NCBI GenBank assembly: GCA_907164885.2
Contig: OU015492.1
Coordinates: 196,177,960 to 196,241,959 of the forward strand
DNA length: 64,000 nt
Direction of reading: 5' to 3'
From: Dolomedes plantarius
Lineage: Eukaryota > Arthropoda > Arachnida > Araneae > Dolomedidae
Position 1 is the first letter of the stretch. Each line of letters opens with the position of its first letter. A program made the translations under genes and the position numbers. Positions 11,383 to 21,569 of the stretch are shown here, piece by piece. The notes below the pieces were generated by a model that worked only from the letters and a program-made list of their open reading frames with translations, was not told the origin of the DNA and did not search any database.

Positions 11383-12807
11383 GGATGTTTCACCATTCGT
11401 AGGAGTGAGAAACTGTGGTGTGGCACCTGGAGTGATATGGCGATAGAACAAACTCTAATGAAGTCAATAAAGACAAGTGGTTGTCTCACTCATGGCCGTG
11501 GAGTAACTGTAGGCGTTGTGACAAGATGGACACAAGGGATAGCACTGCATAGTGTGTGCCAAGAGATTGAGCTCTTTACAGGAGTGGAACTCACAACGTC
11601 AGAACAACACGTTGACAGCAGAGATGCTATGCAAAAGCGAAACAACACTGACGCAGATAAGTTGCTGAATTGGTTCCACGAGCATCCTCCTTTCCCCGAC
11701 ACCACTGAACTAATGTCACTAAGTACAGGTGTTGTCGCAGATGAGAGGATCAACTGCCACTTGTCCAAGGAGATGGGCATGAAAGGTATACAGCGCATTG
11801 TTGGTGGTGATTTTCAAGCTGTAAAATTCAAACGAAGCGAAAGAGTGCAGCCTCTTGCGATCATGAACAGCTCTATTCAGATACAAGACAGGCATGTAGT
11901 CATCAATCCAACCACACTTTTCCAACGAATGATCATCGTGAAACATGCATATGAAGATCTGCGAGAATTTTTGCGTTACGAACTTAGCCCCTACCCTCTC
12001 TCTCTTTTTGATGAACATGGGATGAGGAAAGGAACAAAATCGAGCTTGTACAGGGCTTTTGCACCGACTCCAACTGAACAGGGGAACTTGAGCGATACAA
12101 AATATGTCATTGACGGAGGGTTTTTGTTACACAGGGTCAAATGGCACCACGGCCAGACATATGCAGAAATTTGCAACAGTTATGCATCATATGTCAAGTC
12201 GAACTACAAATCAAATGCCGTTGTCATTTTCGATGGCTACCCTGACGAAGCTTGTGAAAGCACCAAGCGCATAGAACAATTGAGAAGAGCACAAAGAAAA
12301 CAATCTGCTGCAATATCATTTACAGAATCGATGGTGCCCACTGTCTCGCAGGAGAGTTTCCTTGCAAACTCCAAAAACAAGAGCCGGTTGATATCTATGC
12401 TAATGGAAAAATTTGATGATGCAAAAATTGATTCACAGCAAGCTGTGGAGGACGCTGATATACTAATTATCACAACAGCTCTTACGTTAGCCCCGTCAAA
12501 TGAATATGTGACAGTGGTGGGGGAAGATATCGGCCTTTTGGTGATTTTGATTGGCCTGTGTAGCCCTGATATAAAGAATGTCTTCTTTTTGAAACCAGGA
12601 AAAGGGAAGATGTCTCAAACCCTCTACAATCCCCATCTTGCCACTGACAAAATCCTATCAGACCATATATTGTTCCTGCACGCGATGAGTGGTTGTGACA
12701 CCACTTCTGCTTTGTTTAATCAGGGGAAACTGAAATTTCTTAAAGTCCTGCAGAGGAACAATGACTTGCAACCAGTCACTGATGCTTTCAAAGACCCTCA
12801 TGCATAA
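11383..12807 (+). pseudogene. Academ-type transposase, segment 4: FEN1/XPG-like nuclease region
   Basis: Reads on in frame from the previous stop (first Met at 11437). The first ~190 residues include SIKTSGCLTHGRGVT and the SEQHVDSRDAMQKR stretch. The second half resembles a PIN/FEN1-type nuclease: YVIDGGFLLHRV, VVIFDGYPDEA, QAVEDADILI, VVGEDIGLLVIL and MSGCDTTSALFNQGK, matching the order of acidic motifs and the GCD helix-hairpin turn of XPG family nucleases. In GEDIGLL the second acidic position expected in a GxDtDLL-type motif is Gly, so nuclease activity is probably lost. TAA at 12805-12807 interrupts the frame, which again continues. Confidence 0.75.
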
Positions 12808-13542
12808 CAGGACGAGATTGTCGAAGCAGGAAACGTGTTTCTTATGGCTCTGTATGGGAATGGACATGAGACTAGCCTGAACGATTTGAGATACAGGCAA
12901 TACGTATCTTCATCATACAAAAGTAAAAGCAACATTGCCTCACTACCCCCCACCGAAGTTGCTGCACGACAACATTCACTGAGAGTTTACTTTCAGGTCC
13001 AGCAGTGGTTATCCGGTCAAACCACACTCGACGAGCAACAAAGAGAGCCGAAAGAGTGGGGTTGGAAAAAAACAAGGAATGGTCTCGTGGCAGTGCCAAC
13101 CACTTTGAAGCCTGCACCGGACTCGATACTTCGGCACATTTCTTGTAAATATAAAAAAGGCTGCCAACGCAATTGTGGATGCAGGAAGGCTAGCCTCCAT
13201 TGCTCCTCGATCTGCACATCGTGCGAAGGGCTGTGTGAGAACGTCGAGCTCCCGGAAGACAGCATTGAGTTTGACGAAGAAGAGACTGAAGAAAGAGACG
13301 AAGAACAGACTGAAGAAATACGCTTACATGATGCGGAAGGTATGTCTAATGGCACAATCTATTTCGTAATCACTCATCTCTCCTTAAGATATGATCACAA
13401 GTTGTTGTTTTCTCACCACCTCTTTCATTTTCCATATGAACAAGCCCCGACTCTGACGACAGAACAACCCGAACCTGTGCCAGGACTCGCCGCCTTCGAA
13501 GAACCTCAGCCAGGACCCTCTAAACGACAACGGCTCATATAA
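12808..13542 (+). pseudogene. Academ-type transposase, segment 5: C-terminal Cys8 CXC domain
   Basis: Continues in frame after TAA at 12805-12807 (first Met 12835). After a linker with VAARQHSLRVYFQVQQWL comes a cysteine cluster, 13141-13245, of the pattern C-x5-C-x3-C-x-C-x6-C-x3-C-x2-C-x3-C (ISCKYKKGCQRNCGCRK, then HCSSICTSCEGLCEN). This resembles the tesmin/TSO1 CXC DNA-binding fold. An acidic, Glu-rich stretch follows, then a Pro-rich tail ending KRQRLI, which could serve as a nuclear localisation signal. A candidate intron lies at 13340-13444. Confidence 0.75.
13340..13444 (+). other. Candidate phase-preserving intron in the Academ-type gene
   Basis: The donor AG/GTATGT at 13340 and an acceptor AG at 13443-13444, after a pyrimidine-rich stretch, bound 105 bp. 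The length is a multiple of three and free of stops, so the frame stays open either way. The peptide it would encode (SNGTIYFVITHLSLRYDHKL) differs sharply in character from the acidic and Pro-rich flanks. Confidence 0.45.
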
Positions 13543-13580
13543 TAATGTAATATATGATCATATGTATTGTAATACAATAT

Positions 13581-13586
13581 AATAAA
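13581..13586 (+). terminator. Polyadenylation signal of the Academ-type gene
   Basis: AATAAA 39 bases after the stop at 13540-13542, between the gene and the right inverted repeat. Confidence 0.55.
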
Positions 13587-13797
13587 ATGTAATAATTTTT
13601 CAAGATTTTTCTTTGGAATTTCAACTTTTTTGTAACAATTACAACTAATTTGTACAATTTCGGACTTCTTTAAATAACTTAAACATTATTTTATTTTTGA
13701 AAAAATTACTTGTACCTCTACATATACGATCAAAATAAGGTATGTGCAGAGAACTGGGAGGAATTCACTAATTGGCAGCCATTAATAATAAATTAGA

Positions 13798-14162
13798 ATT
13801 TTGGAGTGGAAAAAGTGGGTTTTTGTGGAGACAGCCGAAATACGCCAATTTTCAAATAGCGCTTGAGCCCAAACGGTCCATCGGAGAAAAAAACCTAAAT
13901 AGTGAAATTTGTAGGAAATTTTATGTACTTTAATTTTGATAAATGTAGTTATATACGAAAAGTTGACAGTTTCCAAGTTATAAGCAAAAAACCGCCCAAA
14001 AATGAAAATTTTTACCTTTTTTTGCATTTTCTTCAATGTTGCGTCACGAAATTTTGTTAACAAATCTCAGATTCGGATTCAGCACCCCAAAAAACATATA
14101 AAATGGAAGAAATCAAAACTACCCCAAAATTTTCCTCCGAAAAACACAATTTGATTGGACTA
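13798..14162 (-). repeat. Academ-type element, right terminal inverted repeat
   Basis: Complement of 8096-8471; differences are scattered substitutions and the missing GGGGCCCT. It ends TGGACTA immediately before the ATA target duplication. Confidence 0.9.
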
Positions 14163-14213
14163 ATAGTACCTCGTTTCCTTCTGGGTGCATATATTTTTTT
14201 GTAACAGAGTGTA

Positions 14214-16741
14214 TTTCGATGGCTTGGTTCTAAAAGGGCCAATGTCAATTTTATTTAGATTTTAAGTTATTTACACCAAAAGTTTCCATTTTAGAAAATC
14301 TTTAATTCTAAAAAGTCCAATGTCAAATAACAAACAAATAGAGATTATATTTCCATTATAATATCAGCCAATGTCATTTAAGATGCAGTAACTTCAGATA
14401 CAAAAAGGGCCAATGGCATATGTTTTATATAAAATGATAAGAGATGAAATTTTTTTATATGATAAAAATAATGTTTTTTACTCTAACAATAAACAAGTAA
14501 AAAAACATTGAACAAGTAAAAATAATGTGACGTGTAGTATAAGAAAGATATAATATTCAGCAAAATGTTCAATATATTTGAATACCTTTTTCTCGAAACT
14601 AACAATTTTGACATTGGACCTTTTAGAACAAAGCCACAGATATGAGATGATTTGTGTTGAACATAAAACATTTTACATATTCTCAATGGATTGATTGTTT
14701 TTCGTCAATTCTACAAAACCAGCCTGTAGTCTACACAACCAGCATTTCTTCACACTCATGCTATTGAGATTATGTTACTCATCAACAGATGGCGCTTTGC
14801 GCTCCCTTTCTGAATCGAGTTATCTTGATGTTCACAAATTTTGTTAAATCGAATGATGTTTTATTCTAAATGGAAAAAAAAATAATTTCATGTTTTTAAT
14901 GATTTGAATTACATTACAATCACTGCACTTTAATCTAACACACACTCACACAGACGTAAAAACAATTGACAAGGATTTCATCAATTCAGTACTTTCCAAA
15001 AACAAAGCTGACAGAAGGGCAATTGTCTTACATTTTATTCTACAATAGACACATAGAAAGAAAATGTAATAAATTTCCCATTCTCAAAGAAGCAAAAAAA
15101 AGTTTAACCTGCAAATTAACATATCCTAGGAAACGAAATCCAGATTATTAGTTTAACTAATCGTCATATGGTTTGCTATTTTGAATCTAAATTTCGTTTT
15201 CCCTCGTGTGTTAGGTTTCAGTTTCACACACATGCATTCAAATGTGGTTAGGAAAAAAAAAACACTATTTAACCACAAAAGGAGCCCTCCTTTAATTCAC
15301 ATAACTCTTTTAAAGTGTTTAAAATACTTATTTAAAAGAATTTATTGATTTACTGATACACTAGAGAAATATAGGAAATACTTGACTTTATATAGGAAAT
15401 TTAGAAGGCACTAGCTCCCTTTACTGGGATGCAATTCAATTTTCGTACGTAAATAAGTTTTAACTGTAATCAACAGAGTAATATTGGGAGCTTCCGGAAT
15501 AGGAATACTTAATTAAGATTTCAGTTCAACAACCGTCTGTCTCTTGGGAAACAGCCCAGATGGTATGTCTGCTCTTCATTATCCATCAAAGCCGATGTGC
15601 CAATATTGCCTCTTCCAACGCCAAGTTGAAAAGAAAGAAAGTAATGAACTCCATGTTATTGAATATGTTATTGAATTCGCCTGTTTATTTAGCGAATTAT
15701 TAGCTAATTTAAATTTGCCAAATGCGCAAGGAATTTCGATACATTGTTTCAAATTAAGTACATTTTATTAAATTTCAATACCTAAATATTTGTTTACATT
15801 ATTTCTTATCAACTATTCTTTCTATAGATATTATAGATGCGCTCGTTTACTTTCTCTCGGCAGTTTATCAACGATCTCGTAAACTGTGGTTGTTCATTTA
15901 ATTATTATCCGGATTATTTCTCATTAATTACTGAGTATTTCTAAGACTTACTAGTTTCGGAATCGCCGTTAAAAATAATTCTCACTGTATTGCCTTTTGA
16001 TAGATTAGTCTCTATAATAAATAGTCTTTATTGTCGAAGATATGATAAAAAATATTTTTCTGAAGAACTTCTTGCTGTCTGATCAGATTAATCTGATCAA
16101 ATTAATAAGCCAGCTAAATTATTCTAACATTTTTCATTCGAAGCCTTCAGCAGTTATTATACGCTTATAAAAATCCGGGTAATCAGAGATTTTTTAAATC
16201 TAGATATCCTGGAACTAAATCTAGAATGAAATTTTGCACATCCCGATTCATGATGGACGGATAGAAATATATTCGACCTGAGTTCTATTTCTAATATCAA
16301 AAAGGAATCTATGAATTTAATTAATCCAATTCTCTATGTATCTCTGCCTATGCTGCGTCATTCTATGACATTGAACTGTTTAGCGGCTGGAGTGATATTC
16401 TCTGTAATACTCAGAACTCAAATCTACTGCTCCCGCTTTGACAAAGTAAACTTTTTACTCTCTGATAGGACGTATTTCATACCCCATATTGTCTGAACCT
16501 CACCAATAATTCTATTAAAAATTAGTAACTAACTTCGATAGCAGTACAACACGTAAGATAAAAATAATATTTCGATTAAAAACTATAAAAATCTCGGTTC
16601 AATATTTAAAATACGCTCTAATATGTTAAAGTCATTATTTTTAGTTCCTCTGTCGTAGATCGCTAAGGTAATGCTATATTACCTGTTTGATTGGAAATTT
16701 TGGAGAAACTGAAAGAGACAGGATGCTGATCTGATAAAGGG
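14214..16741. other. AT-rich stretch with no recognised feature
   Basis: A loose motif resembling AAAAGGGCCAATGTCA recurs at 14234, 14318 and 14405 and, inverted, near 14610, which may be a decayed short repeat. Open frames of 61-75 codons show no domain. Confidence 0.45.
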
Positions 16742-17283
16742 TGTAAGGACTTCGCCTAAAACTAAGACTGACAGCCTTTAATATTTACAAAAATGCTTTA
16801 TTTGCATCCCGATTAAATATAGGCTTTATACAATAATTACAAAAAAAAAATAAGCACTATCTGAGGCTATTTTCGCGGGGTTCAGGATACCATGATGGAA
16901 CATTGCAGGCTCTCCTTCTCTGGCACACGTCCGACGATGGAGGTTGTTCACACCTGTAAAAAAAAGGGTCATCTGCCCCCATTTACATCAAGGTGGCGAA
17001 TATATATCCTCGCCCCTCTTTGGGTGGTTCCTTATAAGTTACCGCTTGCCGCTTTGTTCCTTCAAGCGTCTGACCAGCCGACACTAGCCTTTCATCTGGA
17101 CTCCATTGTCAACTAGGGAATCGTTTCAAAAGAGGTTCCTTTCTTGAAGTGTATCGAAGAGTCACTACGACACGGCTTTGTGTAACTAAACGGAAGGTCA
17201 CCTTTCGGCACTGATAAAACACCTTAGATGACAAAGACGGGTGTCCCTTGGAATTTACCCGTAGGGACCGTCAAGTCATTACA
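16742..17283 (-). repeat. 3' LTR of the minus-strand retrotransposon
   Basis: Same sequence as 22292-22833. On the minus strand a TATA-like ATATATAT lies at about 17000-17007 and an AATAAA at 16797-16802, giving a plausible U3-R-U5 order. It ends CCTTACA next to the AGGG duplication. Confidence 0.95.
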
Positions 17284-17292
17284 GTCTATAAT

Positions 17293-17305
17293 TCTTCCCC
17301 TCCCT
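17293..17305 (-). promoter_or_regulatory. Polypurine tract
   Basis: On the minus strand, AGGGAGGGGAAGA lies just upstream of the 3' LTR, separated from its TGTAATG start by nine bases. It fits the plus-strand priming site of an LTR retrotransposon. Confidence 0.65.
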
Positions 17306-17971
17306 AGATGTTTTTCTGCAGAAATTTTCACCTGCAAAAAACAGAACAAAAACATGGTCCTTCTCAGGACAATTTCAATTATAAAACTTTTCCCGAAGGC
17401 AAATGCACACCCAATTGACATTACGAGTAGACCGTTAATTTTGATCAAACTCTGGCTTTACCTTCATGAAAGAAAATTTTTTAACTGTACTTCAAAGTAT
17501 TATTTTTAAAAGCACAACAAAAGGAATTTATACCTAAAATTTACGCACTTTAAAATCTCTAATAAGAGAACATGCCGTAGCAAAGAAATTATAAAATTAC
17601 ACAATAATATAACAAGTCATGGCAAAAAATTTAAATAAAATCGTATACTAATACATGTCATATCAAAAAACTTTAAATTCATAGAACACTAGTACATACA
17701 CATGACACTACATAAAAAACATTATAACTAGTAAATCACTCAACTGGGATCCCATAATTTACCTTAATTGTGATCACATGACACAAATAAATTCTCAAAT
17801 TGATATTAAACACAGTTACAATGAAACAACTTTACACAAAATAAATTAAACACAAATCCAAAATGGATACCTAAACTTCATACAGAACATATCATCACGG
17901 TTACTAATACACATGAAAATTTTAAATTTCTTACTTATCTTTTAATACATTTAACACTTATCGTCATAAAA

Positions 17972-17977
<6 letters not shown>

Positions 17978-18009
<32 letters not shown>

Positions 18010-18224
18010 CCAATGCGGAGGCACTTGTATTCAAACATTGGCCCTTACTACGCCGCAGTTTTACTGTCCATTTTATTGTGGGGGCACCATATAGGCGGAC
18101 AGCATTACCCCCTATGAAGGGACGACACGAACGGAGGCATTTTTCGTGGCGCAACGCTGGGACTCGATCTGAGCACCCTCAGCACCGAAAACCAGCGCGC
18201 TGTACCACTGGGCCGCCACAAGCC
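17978..18224 (-). mobile_element. tRNA-derived SINE with long poly-A
   Basis: On the minus strand the unit starts GGGCTTGTGGCGGCCCAGTG, with A-box-like TGGCGGCCCAGTGG and B-box-like GATCGAGTCCC, and ends in a ~32-nt poly-A (poly-T at 17978-18009). A perfect 13-bp target duplication CATAAAACAATTT lies at 17965-17977 and 18225-18237. It inserted into the non-coding interior of the LTR element. Length is about 247 bp. The long clean tail and exact duplication indicate a young insertion. Confidence 0.9.
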
Positions 18225-19049
18225 CATAAAACAATTTAATACTCGGTTTTCCGTAAATTCTGGATCAGGGAACTTAATTCGTTCACGATTACCTGTGATC
18301 CAATCTTTTCCATTTAAGTGGACAGTCATCAGTGACCTAAATTTAAATATTCATTTTATCCTACTATAGGATTCACAATCGATTTAGGGTCTAATTTTTC
18401 AGTACTGACTGACATAAAATTATAACAAAATAGCTCATTGGCTCATTCCTTATAAAAAAAAACACAAACTTCACATTCCTGTTAATCACTTTGTTTCTTT
18501 GACAACACTTACATTTATCTGTTGTCGTAACAACTCTTCAGACAAAACTTATCGATTTCACAATAAATCATTCAATTGCGGTATTCAAACACCGTACGGA
18601 GTGCATTTTGACTCCAATTACTACCTTCTTAGGTATACACAAAACATACACATTTGCATTTAAAAATTAGCCCATACCTTTCTGAGGCATTCTACTGGCT
18701 TATGCAACAAACAAAACAGAACCTAAAATGTTACAATTGAACATTAATTAAAACCTATCTGAGGCATTCCAACACGGCATACATAAAACCGTCATATGGC
18801 GTTTGCCACTACAAAACCGTTATATTATGATAACGTCAAAGGAATTTCACCTGAATTTTCCTTTAAAGCAAAACTCAACTTCTATGGTCGAGTCGTTCAA
18901 ATTTACAAACAATTACATGTTACAATTCATAAAAAAAACATTACTCAAACGAATACACATTAATTTTCTGGTCACATTTTTACACTGAAACTACAATTAA
19001 TCAACATACTTATAATATACATTTTAAACCTTTACGACTAAACTTCGGC

Positions 19050-20546
19050 TTAGCCTGGTGTTCGGCGGGAATTAACAGTGTTAAGACGTTTCTTATTATT
19101 CTTAACATTAGGGCATTTCCCATTTTGACATTTGTCACAAGCCGACACGTAATCATTTATATCTAAGTGACAATATGGCCAGTAAAAATACTGAGTTAAT
19201 GATTCTTTCATCTTAGCAACGCCTAAATGAACATTAGTTTGTTCGTGGCAGAGTCTTTTTAATTTCTCTCGATACTTTCGAGGCACAATAAGCAGTTTTC
19301 TAGTGGTTCCATCGTTATTTTTTTTCTGGTAAAATAACATCTCGTTTACCACCACGTACTTATTTTCTTCGGGCGTCTTCTTTTTCGCTCTATCAAAAAT
19401 TACTTTTAATTCTTCGTCCTCACTTTGTGCAACTCTAAATTCTTCGGGTGAAGTCTTTAATACGTCGGGAGTAATTATTTGTTTCTCCTGGAGAGGCAAG
19501 ATAGTCGCGCTCTCTTCCGAAGTGATTTCTTCTACCGCTTCTGATCCGGGAATCACTTGCTCTATTCTCGTTATTTCATCTCCCGTGCCTCGTCTTTCTC
19601 TATCAAATTTTAGTTTTTCGGCCCGAGTTTGCACAGTATTTTTCACCGGAACTTCAACATTCCTGTTGATCTTCTCAAGCAAGGCTGCCGTTTTATTTCC
19701 TAACAAATAGTGTTTCTGCTCGAATTCCGTATTGCTGACAGCTGCTCTAGTTCTGGTGTGGCCCCATTCACATTTTAAATCGACCTCTGCTATAGGTAAG
19801 CAAACGGATGAATCTAACACAGGTGCACTGACATAAACGTGCTCTCCTGTGTACATATGGGGTTGTACCAAATTTTTAGAAATCAGATCAATGCTCGCTC
19901 CTGTGTCTCTCAGAATAGACGTAGATTTTCCATTAACGACTCCCTGACTGATATATGGAGTCATCACGACACTCGAGTCTCCACCACTAGTTTCTGTTGC
20001 CGCGATAATTTCCGTCTCTTTAAGTTTAGGACACTGTGGTCGCAGATGGTCATAAGAACCACACTCGTAGCAACGGAGCTGTTTTCTTTTCTCAAAAATT
20101 CTTTCCTTGTTTTGTCCACTAGAAGCTTCTTTTTCCACATCTTTTTTTTCTTTCTTCTCTTCCTTAAATTTATGATTATTTTTAAATGTCTTATTAATTT
20201 TATCTGTGGACTTCTGATCCTTTGGGAATTCTCTTGTTCGGAAACTGTCTTGCAAGCTTTCATACTTATCTATTTTTTCCGCTAATTCTAAAGGAGTATT
20301 AATCTGCATCCACTGCTCCAAAAAATGATCTTTTATATCGGCAGGTACCCGTCTCTTCATCTGTTCCGTTATGTGTAGGTCTCTCAGTTTCTTAAATGTA
20401 GTGATTTCTAAATCTGCTATCCATTCATCATAATAGCCACTAAGCTCATGGGCATAATTCCTCCATGACTTATCTGCGAGTTTAGGATGGCGATAAAACA
20501 GTTGTTTTAATTTTTCTGTATTCATCCTAAATCTCTGGAGAATCAT
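19050..20546 (-). pseudogene. Gag C-terminal part, protease and integrase zinc domain of the LTR element
   Basis: The 498-codon frame continues Gag capsid (LQRFRMNTEKLKQLFYRH, WRNYAHELSGYYDEW), a Lys/Glu-rich linker, a CCHC zinc knuckle C-x2-C-x4-H-x4-C (CYECGSYDHLRPQC, about residue 160), an aspartic protease signature (ILRDTGASIDLI, about residue 210) and, after an acidic spacer, an integrase HHCC zinc domain (CHEQTNVHLGVAKMKESL, then ACDKCQ). It stops at SRRTPG without an integrase core. Integrase zinc domain following protease directly, with no RT between, recalls Gmr1-type elements in which integrase precedes RT, cut off afterwards. An upstream TAG at 20583-20585 separates it from the rest of Gag. 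It encodes no enzyme for copying its RNA. Confidence 0.85.
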
Positions 20547-20582
20547 CTCTTTTACGTAGTCATAATCTTTTGCCTGTTCTGT

Positions 20583-21179
20583 CTATTCTCTGGCCATCAT
20601 GTTGGAAATTTCTGGGGTTAGTACCCCTAACAAATATGGCACCCAATCTTGTTTAGGGACTCCCGCCATCTCTGCTCTTCTCTCAAAATTAATTAGATAC
20701 AGGCCCATTTCGTCCCGTTTCTCGTCAAATTTCTGCATGGTTTTAAGGAGCTGAATGTTCTGAGTTGCGTCTGCATCTCTGTCCCTCCCATTTCGGGCTC
20801 TATTGTCTCCATTAATTCCTAATTCCAGTCTCCTCATTTCGAGAGTAAGTTGGTCTTGACGAATTTTGTCTTCTCTTTCTCTCTCTCTCTCTTCTCGTTT
20901 CGCTTCTTTCTCTTCTTGGCGAAGTCTCTCTTCACGTTCCTTTCTATCTTCAATAATACGCTCTAGTGCGAGTCTAGCGTCTTCTTCGACGTAATTTTCA
21001 TTTTCTGTAATGATCTTCTTAATTTCGAAAATCTTAAGCGTATCGTCAGCTAGTCCTCCTAACTCTTCTAAAAGTTCTAAAAGGTCCCCTTTCTTACCCT
21101 TATTTAAAAAGGACATTTTTCTAACTTTAGGGTAACTAACTGTATGATAACCAATAAAGTTTTCCTCAGCTACTAGCAA
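20583..21179 (-). pseudogene. Gag N-terminal part of the LTR element
   Basis: This frame of 198 codons has a likely start at the Met of MSFLNKGKKGDLLELLEEL. A long charged coiled-coil-like Glu/Arg stretch spans about residues 75-120 (EREEREREREDKIRQDQL is typical). Capsid-like sequence follows: FERRAEMAGVPKQDWVPYLL and GVLTPEISNMMARE. TAG at 20583-20585 then interrupts, and the same frame continues TEQAKDYDYVKEMILQRFRM, so the stop falls in the middle of the capsid domain. Its position argues for a nonsense mutation rather than a programmed gag-pol readthrough site. Confidence 0.82.
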
Positions 21180-21569
21180 TACCTTCCTACGGTATGTGTC
21201 CTAACCGGAACTAACAAGTTCAAAACTGATCAATTTTAGACCGAACTATAATTTTAGCCCTTATGAACACCAAACTAGCACCGCACAATATAAACATTCA
21301 CAATTTACTCAATACCTATCAAATCAAAATACCGAACTCTTACACAGAATACACATAAACAGAATTCTCAAATTAATCAATGCTCTATATAGATTTCTCA
21401 CACAGTAATACACAAATACTAAATTATCACTGTTAATATCAAAGCATAAGAAACTTAAATATATCTGTTACTATTAAAAGAAAAAAAATACTAAATAAAC
21501 ACTGCAAAAAAAAAAATTCACTTTCTTTAAAAATAGAGAAAAACATACAGTATTTGCAATTAACAAAAC

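Larger units (their letters stand above)
8096..14162 (+). mobile_element. Academ-type (AcademX-like) DNA transposon
   Basis: A 6067-bp element inserted in the Tc1 3' end. It starts TAGTCCAGTCAATTTGTG and ends with the complement of TAGTCCAATCAAATTGTG. It is flanked by the 3-bp duplication ATA (8093-8095, 14163-14165), and removing one copy restores the Tc1 end. The inverted ends are about 370 bp long (8096-8471 and 13798-14162); the left one has a small extra GGGGCCCT near 8118. One decayed gene fills the interior on the plus strand: zinc-binding N-terminus, DDE-like transposase, FEN1/XPG-like nuclease region, then a Cys8 CXC domain. Long ends, 3-bp duplication and an XPG-like tail match the Academ superfamily as I know it. 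The assignment was not checked by search. Confidence 0.78.
6716..14211 (+). mobile_element. Tc1/mariner element, split by an Academ-type insertion
   Basis: The ends are inverted repeats: CACTCTGTCATAAAAAAACA at the left, and at the right the complement of CACTCTGTTACAAAAAAATA, followed in both by ATGCACCCAGAA. TA dinucleotides flank the element at 6714-6715 and 14212-14213, as expected for Tc1. Without the inserted 8096-14162 element and its 3-bp duplication, the transposon is about 1426 bp, normal for Tc1. The right-hand end rejoins the left-hand part at GTG-ATA-GTACCTCG, matching the complement of the element's own left end. Confidence 0.92.

Noticed and set aside
16892..17116. 74-codon frame, repeated identically at 22442-22666
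   Set aside because: It lies antisense within the LTRs and is repeated only because the LTRs are identical.
19522..20285. Plus-strand open frames of 62 and 148 codons
   Set aside because: Antisense shadows of the Gag-protease frame on the minus strand.
20583..20585. TAG as a programmed gag-pol readthrough stop
   Set aside because: It falls within the capsid domain, before the zinc knuckle and protease, where no known element places a readthrough site.
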